64,000 nt of DNA, taken from NCBI GenBank assembly GCA_012934845.2, contig WNNJ02002922.1, positions 24,648 through 88,647 on the forward strand, in the 5' to 3' direction. The position numbers and the translations under genes were made by a program. This stretch comes from Pomphorhynchus laevis. Taxonomy: Eukaryota; Acanthocephala; Palaeacanthocephala; Echinorhynchida; Pomphorhynchidae. Each line of letters starts with the position of its first letter. Positions within the stretch are counted from its first letter, which is position 1. Shown piece by piece: positions 46,121 to 57,900 of this stretch. The notes below the pieces were generated by a model. That model saw only the letters and a program-made list of their open reading frames with translations, ran no database searches and had not been told where the DNA came from.

Positions 46121-48743
46121 ATCAATAATGGATCAGTATCAACTATTTAAAATTCATTTGTTTCATTAAAAGTTATTCTATCTGGATAAAAACTTTAATG
46201 AAAATTCAAAAATTAAAATTTCTTAATTAAAGTTAACGAATAATAAGCATCATTAGCGATATATCTGTACATATATTTCATATACTTTATTTAAGATTTT
46301 TTTACAATTCTTACCTCTCATTGAACAACTATTGGTCTAAATATCAACATTCCGACTTTTAGATAATTAATCCGATTCCTTTCTTGTAAATTTGCATATT
46401 TTGATTTCAATTTAAGTTTTAAATGTCAAAACAAAGCCAAAAGTATATTTAAAAATTGTATTGTGCAAAACTTGTTTAATAGTAATTAAATTATCATTAA
46501 ATCATTTAAATTATTAATTTATTTTCTTTGGGTATTCGTGAAATGTATCTTTACTTTTTTTGTAGATAATTAGATTTTAATGATTAAATAGTTAGTTTTA
46601 ATAATCAATTATTTATTCGAGAACTTTATAATCTAATTTACAATAAAAATATTATTTTTAACAAAAGTACGATAATATGAAATATTAGCATATTGGTAAA
46701 ATTTAAAATACTAAAGCTCATTAGAAAATAGTTAATGTTATCAAACTTTTTTCTACTGAGCCAATTAGATGTAACAATTAGATAAACCTTTCGACTAATT
46801 CCTTGATTTGAAAGTTGAAAATATAAACTTTTATTTTAACATTTACTGATGTAAATGTTACATCAGTAACGTTTACATAATTTTAATAAATTAAAATTAT
46901 TGATGTAAACGTTACACGTTGGCTATGAAATTTTGGTATTTGAATATAAATATTTGAATTATTGCGAAACATGAATTTATTATCTCGTTAAATTCCATGC
47001 TCACAAGAATTTAACGGGTGTAATAGAGCCATATTATCATATTTAGATGTAAGAATTTAGTAATAAGAATCGATGTGATATTACTAATATTAATTATACT
47101 AATTAATTATGCTAATATAATAACAATAATAATTATCATTAATTAATTATTATTAATTATTAATGATAAAAATTATAAAAACATGAATTTATGCTCTCGT
47201 AAAATTTCTGGAATTCAAGAATTTAACGTGTGTGATAGAGATATATTCCCATATTTAGTTGTAAGAATTCAGTAATAAAAATCGATAAGATATTACTAAT
47301 ATTAATTATACTAATATAATACCAATAATAATTATCATTAATTAAATTTTATTAAATATTAATGACAAAAATTATGGTTAACTTATCAATTATAACTAAC
47401 TATTATTTAATTTAGATTTTTGGTCTACATTTTCTTATCGAAATACAGGATATGAAATACATCAAGTAATACATAACATAAATATTATATTTTAATATTT
47501 TAATATTATTAAATATTAATATTATACTAATATTATACCATATATTGTACTTATATTATAATATATATTATATTAAACTAATTAATATAATAATGTCGTT
47601 AATTTACTAATAATTTAGTAAATTATTTTAATAATAATTTAGTTAATATAACTTCTCAGATTTGTATTATTATCAAATAATACAAACCTTTTTCTACTGA
47701 GCCAATTAGATGTAAACTAATAAATTAATAAATAATATGATAAAATTAATAAATTTAATATTTATAAATTTTAAAATTCGAGCTGCTGTATTTCAGTAAA
47801 CATTATATGAGTATTTGAATTATAGGTCGGATCATTGCGAAACATGAATTTATTCTCGCGTGAAATTCCTGGTCACAAGAATTTAACGTGATAGAGACAT
47901 CTTCCCATTATTGATTTTTATATATTGAATATAAGAATCTTATATTGATATATCGATTCTTATATTAATTCTTATATCGATTATTATATAAATATTAGAA
48001 TCTTATGTTATCTATAAAGAATTAACGGTAAATAATAAATCTGAATTAAATAGATAAACAAATTAATGTATTAATTTATTTTATAATTTATATGAGTCAT
48101 AATTATTACACTTTAAATTTCCTAGGCAATGATATTCTCAACTCTCTAAATTGTTTTATTTAATATTTTAAACAATTTGGTCCTACTTAATTATAATCTA
48201 AATTGTATAAATTCGTATGCTTTTTTAAGCAAAATTTGATGCATTTTACTAGCAAACTACCAACTAAAATTTTGACATTTTACAATGTAAGGGGATATTA
48301 ATAAAACCGAGAAGATACATTCTTATTGAAAAATTGATATTTCGAAAGCTACTGCAAAAACTTTAAAAATTTTTGTTTTTTTTTTCGTGTCAAAATTATT
48401 TTTGAAGCCTTTTCCAAACTATTAATTAAAATGTGTTAAATAAAATATATTTTTTAATTTTTCAATATTTTGTGAATTGCTTCAAATTTAAAAAGAGAAA
48501 TTATAGATTTATTGAAAACTTAATATTTGGATAGTTACTGCCGTCACATTAAGAAATTTGAAATACAAACCGTAAGAAAGATTCAGTGTTTTTAATCAAG
48601 ATTTTTGTTACCTTACTCTGTCTTAATACAACAATAAATATCGAATAGACAAAACAACGAAATAGTTTAGTAAAAATATAATTGAGTTTAAAATTATTTT
48701 TTAGAATTAAATGATCTATTCGTTTTCTCCTTGTAATTTCTAG
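46121..48743. repeat. AT-rich region with degenerate ~200-bp direct repeats
   Basis: A segment with ACATGAATTTAT...CAAGAATTTAACG...TAGAG occurs at 46968, 47178 and 47848. CTACTGAGCCAATTAGATGT occurs at 46754 and 47694. No gene is seen. The 5' exon(s) of the bHLH-PAS gene may lie here but were not recognised. Confidence 0.55.
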
Positions 48744-48979
48744 TAGACATGAAGATCGAAAAGCCAAATCTCGGATTGCGGCGAAAAATCGCAGACGTAA
48801 TGAAAACTTTGCATTTCAAGAGCTTGCAAAGGTCATTCCACTGTCGACAAGTGTTACGTCACTGTTAGATAAAGCCTCTGTTATCCGAATTACAGTCGCT
48901 TATCTGAAAACACGGGAAATAATCAATGCTATTACGACAGCGCATACGATTTTTACATCCGACAACAATGATTATCAGG
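48744..48979 (+). CDS. bHLH exon of the bHLH-PAS gene
   Basis: Encodes the basic region HEDRKAKSRIAAKNRRRNE, helix 1 NFAFQELAKVIPL, the loop STSVTS, and helix 2 LLDKASVIRITVAYLKTREI. The pattern RK-KSR-AA--RR-NE-F-ELAK--PL...LDKASVIR-T--YLK is the Sim/Trh/HIF signature; the RR and E of the basic region that contact DNA are kept. Acceptor TTGTAATTTCTAG ends at 48743; donor GTAATT begins at 48980. The small ORF on the opposite strand (48549-48767) is a shadow. Confidence 0.85.
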
Positions 48980-51900
48980 GTAATTATCAGAGTATTATTG
49001 ATTTTTAACGATTATTTGAATCATTTCTCGTTTAGCTGAACATAACTTCATCAGTTTAAAAATCTGCTCCGTTTTTGTCCCCTATTAGTAAGGGATATTT
49101 TAGTCCCTGTGCGCAATTGACGATAATATAATTGATCTCATTTGTTTTGAATATGTTATCTGAATGGAGGAATAAGGGACGAAACCTAAAAACATATAAG
49201 TTTCTTATGATGACCTCTAATCCTTATTACGATACATCGTCTGTTATTTATTAGTCAATTCATAAAAATTGACTTTTATTTTAAATTTAAATTTTAAATT
49301 TTAAGTTGATATAAGTTATATAAAATCTTATATTACAATTATTTATAATTATTTATTAATTATTTAAATTTTATTTAACATTATTTTTTATTTATAAATA
49401 TTGTAAAATACGCAAACTCAGTTAGTTGATCTGATTGATTAAAAATACGGTTATTTAAGTTGATATTAATATTCTGATTTAAAGAATATTAAATCATAAT
49501 ATTGAGGAAATACGTCATTAGCGCGTATTTGGCCCCGCCGCTATGTTAGATCGATGGATAGGGAACTAAACCTGATTACATTGTAGTTCTTTTAGATGAC
49601 CTCTAATCCTTATATTGATGCATCGTCTGATATTTATTAGTCAATTCATAAAAATTGACTTTTATTTTAAATTTTAATTTTAACTTGATATAAATTATAT
49701 AAAATCTTATATAAAAATTATTTATAATTGTTTATTGCCAGACCTCCTCTGTGTCCAGTAGTGGGTGGGATCTGGCACTGATGAGTTTATTATTAAAATT
49801 TTATTTAACATTATTTTTTAATTTATAAATAATAGAAAATACGCAGACTCAGTTAGTTGATCTGATTCAATTAAGTATGTTTAAATACTAATATTATTTT
49901 AGTTATTAATTTTATTTTATTTTTAAATGTATAAATTATTTTAACTTTTTAATTTCAAAAGTATGTGTTTCTCTTTGCGATTTAATAAATTTCTATCCTT
50001 ATTTCTTTGTAAATTGTAATTAGATTAAATAAGCCTTACTTTTGAATGTTATTTACACAATAAAATCTTGAAATTAAATACCTGTCTATTAATCCATACT
50101 TCGTTCGACAATTTATGATCTAGTTTCGAACGCAGAACAAATTCGTTGAATGTAATTTAATTATTTAAACATTTTTTAATTTATTTAATTATTTAAATTT
50201 AACTAATTCATTAAATGCTTATCAATATTATGTGTTTTGCTGTAATCCTTTTAGTGTTCAATCTTAAATTACGTGAAAGTTGTTCTGCGCGATTTAATAT
50301 AAAAGTTGCGGAGAAAATTCAAAATAGACTGATTTGTACAATGAATTAAGGAACAAAATTACCAGATTATGATGATATACTGTGATGTTTATTATTGGTA
50401 AAATAATTAGTAAAATAATAAGTAAACATGAGTAGGAATAAGTAAAATAGTTTTCTTAAATATGGTATTTTTTAAACCGAATTTTATTCTGGAAGATTGT
50501 AACAAAATAATATTTAAAAATAAGCACTTTGTTTTATTGATAACATAATTATCACACAAATAGAGTGCATACACATTTCGAGCTATCGTTGCATATAATC
50601 ACCGTATAGCTTTTCTCCTAACTTCAATCCAGTTGTGGGGAGTACACGCTACTGATGAGAGTCAATAGGCTCGAAACTGTGACGTTGTCATTTGCGACAA
50701 TCTCACTGTTGTATTTCTTTCGTGGTGCTGACATCCTGATATAAATGATTCCACAAATACTGTTTTTCTATTTGAGGAAAATTACTGATATATTAGTGCA
50801 TCGTAGCAGTGCATCGTAATGCTACAGTGTACTATCCAGTGGCCAACTAGTGTGTATTTTGTAGCATAACGCGCTAGGTTCTCTGGCGCTAAATGCAGAA
50901 AGATGAATATTTGCAGTTGCAAACCCCAGTCTTTGCAAGAGAACAAGGAGCTATCGTTGCATATAATCACCGTCTAGCTTTTCTCCCAAGTTCAATCAAG
51001 TTGTGGGGAGTACAAGCTACTGATGAGAGTCAATTAGCTCAAAACGGTGACTATGTCATTTGCGACAATCTCACTGTTGTATTTCTTTCGTGGTACTAGG
51101 TGCATCCTGGTACCACGAAAGATGGTCCAACTTGCAATATTTGAAAGGCAAAACAATATACGATACTTGAAAATTCAATTTAAATTTAAGAAGAAACTAT
51201 AATAAGTTATTATTTAATGCGTGACAAAAATGGCAACATGCAAAAAATCAATGGACTGCAGATTTTGACATTTTTGTAATGTTCAATATTTTGATAACTA
51301 TATGGAAATATTTTTATCAACAATTTTTTTCGATAAATAATCCTCTACATTAAAAATTATTTAAACAATCGTTAAATTGCGCAATATGTAAAATTTGGAA
51401 TTCATATCTTTTTTGATTTTAATCATTAAATTCAGAGAACATAAGAATAATGAAAATATATTATTAAATATATCTTGTCATTAATAATACATTACAACCT
51501 GAATACCAAATTACAACTTAAACCTTTGTACTTTTAACATATTTCACAAAACAAATAATTTATTTAAAATTAAAAATGTTAATTACCAAAGTCAAATTTA
51601 ATTAAATAAAATGTTTAAACTATATTTTATTAATTTTCAATTAATTAAATTTGAAAATCAAATTTAACTATTATCAAATTTTAAATGGATTTAGCTTTTA
51701 CTCAAATTAAATTTATTTGGAAATATAAATATTAAATAACAACAAAATATATGATACGACATATTATATATTATGTTTTTACAAATATCTATTATTTAGA
51801 ATAAACATTATATTGCAATAAATTTTGATAAAAAGTAATTATATGCTTTACACATGTATATAATATAATAGATATTGATATTTTAAAATATTATACAAAA

Positions 51901-54900
51901 TCGAATATTTATTCTAAATATAAAATTTTTAATACCAAGAAACAAATTTAATAATTTAAAAAGTTGCGAATCAATTAATTAATTTTAAATATTAAAATCT
52001 GTTATTATTTAAAAAACTAATAATTGCTTGTTTTATTACAAGAAGGCGAGGAAGCAGGAATATTTATTTGATTACAAAAATTAAATATTTCGACGGCACT
52101 ACGGCACGTCATCTTCAGGGTTGTAAGTAGTTGTTATCAAGATAGTTTAAACTATCTTGATAACAACTACTGACAACTCTGAAGATGACGTGCTGTAGTG
52201 CCGTCGAAATATTGGATTTTTGTAATCAAATAAATATTTCTGTTTCCTCGCCTTCTTGTAATAATTCGGATTAGAAACGAATTTTCTCTGTTATGACGAA
52301 ATAATAAATTGTGTAACTTATGATAACAAATGATAAAATTGGTGTAATCTTATTTATTACTTTCATTATTTATCTTGCGATGAAGTAACTGGCGAAATAT
52401 AAAAATTAATTTGATTTTTGTTTAAAAATCATAATTTAATAAATTGGTTAACATCAGTTATTTTTTAGATAACTTCATATTGTTTATTTTTGTTTATTTT
52501 TATTATTTTTATAAAAAATCAATAGTAATTTCTAATTTAAGCTGCAAAATAAGTTGATATTTTTACTAAAATATATTAACTATTCGCCATATCGATCTTA
52601 TTATTTTGTTTAGACATTCAGCTTCCACAAGTAAATGACTCTCCGGATTTCCCTGAGGTTTATTTTTGCAAATCTATTAATCCAAATTAGCTAAACTATA
52701 AATTTTAGGTCGATCGATCTTTTATTCTTTTACTAAGCAATAATTATCGAATAATGTACGCATCTAGTAGTGTAAGTCACATTCTTGGACATTCTCAGGT
52801 AAAGTAAAAAAATACATTTAAATACTTAAAAATTTATTTAGATGGATTTAATTGGAAGCAATTTTCTATCATATTTAAGTGAAAAGGACGGTAAGACATT
52901 AAGTTTCGATAATCTCGCATTTAAGAATCAACACGAGTGGCCTATCAGTAATAATAATTCAGGTATTCTTGCTTAACAAAACCTTTTACAGCATTATAAT
53001 ACTTTAAATAGTACTAAGTGGAATGATCGAACCGATAACTGTACAGATTAAATGTTGCCATCACAAAAAATATTCGGGAGTGAGAACGTCTATCTTTAAG
53101 GTAAATAATCTTTAATCGTTTATCTAATCGTATTGGTAATTTACAAAATGAAACCTATGTGTTTAGCATTTACATTTAAACACTTTTAAATTTTATTTAT
53201 TTCAAATTTAAGTAAACTTTAGTTAAATTTGTTTTGCAATTGTGCTAATTTACGTGTGGCAATATTTCATGTAAAAATATCCCAATTATTTTACTCGCAT
53301 TTTACATGTCCCAACTATTTTACTCACATTTTGCTTGTTGATTTTGTTGAATCAGATTAAACTATGGAATCTGCAAGTTCTATAAACGAAAGAAAACAAA
53401 TGGCCATCCATTTTTTATTGATTTAACATTCACTAAAATGATTAAAAAATAATCCATCGAATTGGAATATATATAGAATTTTAACGCTTTTGGTAGCATG
53501 GCGATTGCGGACTATATAGTTCGCGCAATCAGCTATTATAGAGACATTTGTGTAAACTATGGCATGTATGTAACTAATATTCCAGTAAGTAATATTAGTC
53601 ACTAATAATGACTACTTTAATTAGTAAAAAATTATTGCAGTTGGATTAAAGGAAAGAGGATTTTTTTATATTTCGCTAACTTCTGAAATTTTTTATTTAT
53701 TCATTTTCATATATGCATCTATGGTGTATTTTAGTATAAAATAATATATACGTTAGGAAATGAAAAATTAGTCTTTAAAATCTAATTTATTTAATTTAAA
53801 TAATTGCCTATTGTTTTAGTTAAGGTATAAATAGTTTGTTAATTATTTCAACGTGATATATTTACAGTTTATTATTAATATCTTCGCTGTTGAGATTTAA
53901 TTTAAAAAATTGAATTATATTTTTTAGATCTCACTGAAATAATAGCTGAAAGTTGCATAAAAATACTATAAAAATCAATTAATAAAAAAATACTTTTTTA
54001 TAGATATTTTAGTAAATGACAAATTATTCAAAATATCCAAAATGTGTGACTAACAAATGTTTGTTTTAGCCATTTTCAATGAGAGGACGTATATGCGTAA
54101 TGGGCGACATTGCAAGTGAATGTAATGGTATATATTTCATCGCGTATTGTCAATCGATAAAATTGGAAAATAACGCCAATATCAATGGAACACTCGTTGT
54201 TGATAAGTCTTTAAAGTTACTTGATTATCAATTCAAAGACGACAAGTATGATAATACGGATTTTACGGTTTTACAAAACAACTGATTTCTTCATACATTT
54301 GAATTTATAAGTTTAAAATTTATGAATAAAAATTAATTACATAAATTAAGTGATAAATGATTTTAAATAATAATTTTATTAGATAGCACAAAGTATATAA
54401 TTTTTTGTAGCTTTAAAATTACTCAATGTTTTTTGGTAACTTCTACTAATGGCATATTTTTTCAACTGTTTAATTAAAGGATATCAACTAATATCATAAT
54501 TTGTACGTTGATATAATTTGTAGGTTAAAGCTTTATCAAATATTATTGCGCCTTTGTATTTTCTAAACTAAAATATTTTATTTCCAATTAATATTTTGCA
54601 AATATGAAGGCAATTACTTTGGGATTTGCAAAATATGAATACGGAGATAATTTAGAGGTAAATGTAAAAACCAAACAGAAAGAAAAATATAATCAAAAAA
54701 TGGTCGTGATAGTTCTATTTATTTTTTAAATAAAACACATTTTATAAATTAAATAATTGTTTATTTGACACAAAACATTAAACTGTTTAAATAAATTAAT
54801 CAAACGCTACAATATTCAAAAATTCTAATTTTTCTAAATATTTATTTAATTTGAAATAAATATTTAGATAAAATAAATATTTAGATAAACAATAAAATTT

Positions 54901-57900
54901 ATAGATTTATTTTAGTATAATTACCATTAAATAAAGACATCAAGATTTTAATTATCGAAAGTTTAGACAAAATTACGTAGTGAAAATTTGTTACATTGAT
55001 AACCCATACAATTGAATTTTATTGAATTTCTAAATAAATAATGTTTTAAATGTTTTTACATTAAATTCGTTTAGTCGATCACTGAATAATTGTGAACGAA
55101 TTTCTAACATGTCTTTATACGATCTGGTACATGCAGATGATTTAGAAACTCTACATATTGCACACAAGGATGGTAAGTTTATATTATAGTCTATATATTA
55201 TATTTATATATGAACCAGTATAGTTTTTTTATAACTACTTACAAAGGTCGATTTCAGAAATACGATTTTTGAAGAAAATTGGTTTAAACACTGGTTTAAA
55301 CATTCCGATTATAACTACTTACAACTAACGACTTTAGAAGGCTCCGACGGCTACAAAGTGGCATTGAAGACATTAGCTTAAACACACACTATCAAAACCA
55401 ATCAACGCTATAACTACAACAGTAGTTTCTTGGTTAATTAAGCCAGCGAAGCAACGTGAAGCAAGTGATTCGAAACATAACACGTTTGAATCCTGTCAGT
55501 GCTCGCTCTGTCAGAGAACATTCATACTGATAGCCGCCGGAACAATTCATCATCATGGACCAATGCCTGGTTGTCCGGGTTCCGGACGCGCACCCATTAT
55601 ACACGACATCTCTGGAAATATGCACTCTCTCGGAAGGATTCCCCGCACCGCTCGACCAGAAATTGCAATTTGTCTGTATGATTTGATTTCCGCGATTGTG
55701 CGGACGTTGGAGATGAACGAACCTGCATAGCCTTGCTGGCCTTCCCCAAGCAAGTCCTTTGAGTCCAACAGCACAACAATGTCAAATCTACTCTTAGTTT
55801 ATCAAACATTTTGAAACAGAACTGTTTGTCTTTTAACTGTTTAACTATGCCATGTGTTTCTCCGTCCGAGCACATCACGACAAGTATAGACAGCCCCCAT
55901 TTACAGCCAATCAGAAGTGTGATTGGTTGAGCAAGCGAGTGCCTGAGAAACTGGATGACGGGGATGTATCTGGAGCAGTGCGATTGCTAGGCAGTGATGA
56001 CTCCTTTCTCGTCCCCTGTCAGGAGACATTGGAGCTTATTCGAGACCAACAACTACCTGTATCGAGCCCCCTTAATGAGGCACAATGCAACATCCACATC
56101 TCGGAGGGTTCTATAGAAATTTCCAGCCTATCATTTGATGCCCTAATTTACACCCAAGTTGCTAGCGTCGGTGATCTCGAAGTAGACTCCTAAAGCGTCC
56201 CTACTTTTGTCGGAATGTTATCGTGCGAATCCGTAACACATGCAATAAATTCGTTCCCTTCCGCATCGACGGATTAACACATTTTCACTTAAAGGACCTT
56301 ATATGGCAGTCCGTTGGCATCGCGGATAACAACCTTTTATTTTCAATAGTTGCTTTCACACGATTAGTGGTGACAGGCAATATACCAGAGCGTATCCGTC
56401 GAATCTTGTTTGGCGCCCATCTAATCGCTCTACGGAAGAAATCTGGAGGCGTGCAAACCATTGCCATAAGCTGCTCTTACCGTCGTCTGACTGGTAAAAT
56501 TGTGGCTCGACACGCATCCAAATTATTAGCGACTCACTTTATACCACACCAGTTAGGGGTTGGAATTTGCAGCGGGGCTGAAGCCACAGTCCACGCAGCC
56601 CGTCACTTCTTGGATAAACATATCGTATCAGTATCCTCCATGATCAAGTTGTACTTCTCCAACGCATTCAATTACTTTAAGAGGTCGGTTATGTTATGTC
56701 AGGTTCGTAAAGAGATCCTTGTCATTTACAATTTCGTCGAAGCATGTTATGCGAACCCGACTGACCTTTGTCAAGGACTAAACATAATCGACTTGGCTGT
56801 GGGTGTTCAACAGGGAGATCGTTTGTGTCCCTTCCTCTTTTCGCTCACAATATTCGAAATGTCACAACTAGGGAAATCACAATTTCGTGTATGGTACATT
56901 GACGACTGTACTTTAGGCGGGTCAGTAAACCACATGGAGGAGGATATTAAAACCATCCAACTACTCGGTTCCGATCTTGGTTTGTGTTTAAATCAAAGCA
57001 AATGTGAAATCATCGCAAATGACATGGATACAAGCAATCGTCTACTTGAACTGTTCCCAGGATTTACTATCACAGATCACAACTCAGTCACATTACTAGA
57101 ATGCCCCATTGGTTCTATAGCTAGTATCGATCAACAAATGACGAGTTTATATCAAACCTTGAGCTCGTTGGATCTAGGATCCGGGATCTTTCCCGGCAAG
57201 ATGAACTGTTCCTTCTAAGAAACTGTTTCAATCTCACAAAATTATCTTACTTCCTCCGATTCACTCCGTCTTTACTCAGCGATTCAGTGACTAAATATGA
57301 CAGTTCGTTACGCTAGATATTTTAGGACGTTCTTTACTTATCTCTATCTGACACGGCATGTAAGCAGGCAACCCTACCAAACAAGGGTGGTGGCCTAGCA
57401 GTTTGCGCTATTAATGATACGATGCTCCTTACCTACATCTCTTCTCATATCTCGACAGCTGAACTCACGCGTCAAATTCTATAGTATCCGAGTGATCAAC
57501 CGATTGAGCCGAATCCATAACTCCTATCTGAGCCAATCCTCCGCCGGCAAGAGATTTCTTTGGACGATGTTCCGTCAAAAAATGTTTCCCAAAAACGATG
57601 GTCCCGTTCGGTATATCACAATCTAATGCAAGAGATATTGTCCGAAGTTACTACCCCGCAGGATCGTGCTCGTATTTTAGCATCCGCATCCTCGCATTCG
57701 GGTGACTTTCTCTTCGCCCTTTCAATCTCATTAGTTGGAAATCGATTGGATGACCGGAGTCTATCTATCGCGGTTGCGTTGCGACTAGGCTTTCATTTTC
57801 ACCAACCCTACGCATGCAAATGTTGAGAAAATGACGGCATTACCAGATGTTCATGGGCTTAATTGCCAACGCAGCATATCTCGACATAGCCAACACGCCG

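Noticed and set aside
54604-54657. Candidate exon of the bHLH-PAS gene (open stretch ending GAGGTAAAT)
   Set aside because: It ends in phase 0, whereas the next exon needs two leftover bases; the acceptor side is poor, and skipping it gives consistent phases.
55434-55878. Overlapping minus-strand ORFs
   Set aside because: Shadows of the RLE family 2 N-terminus read on the plus strand.
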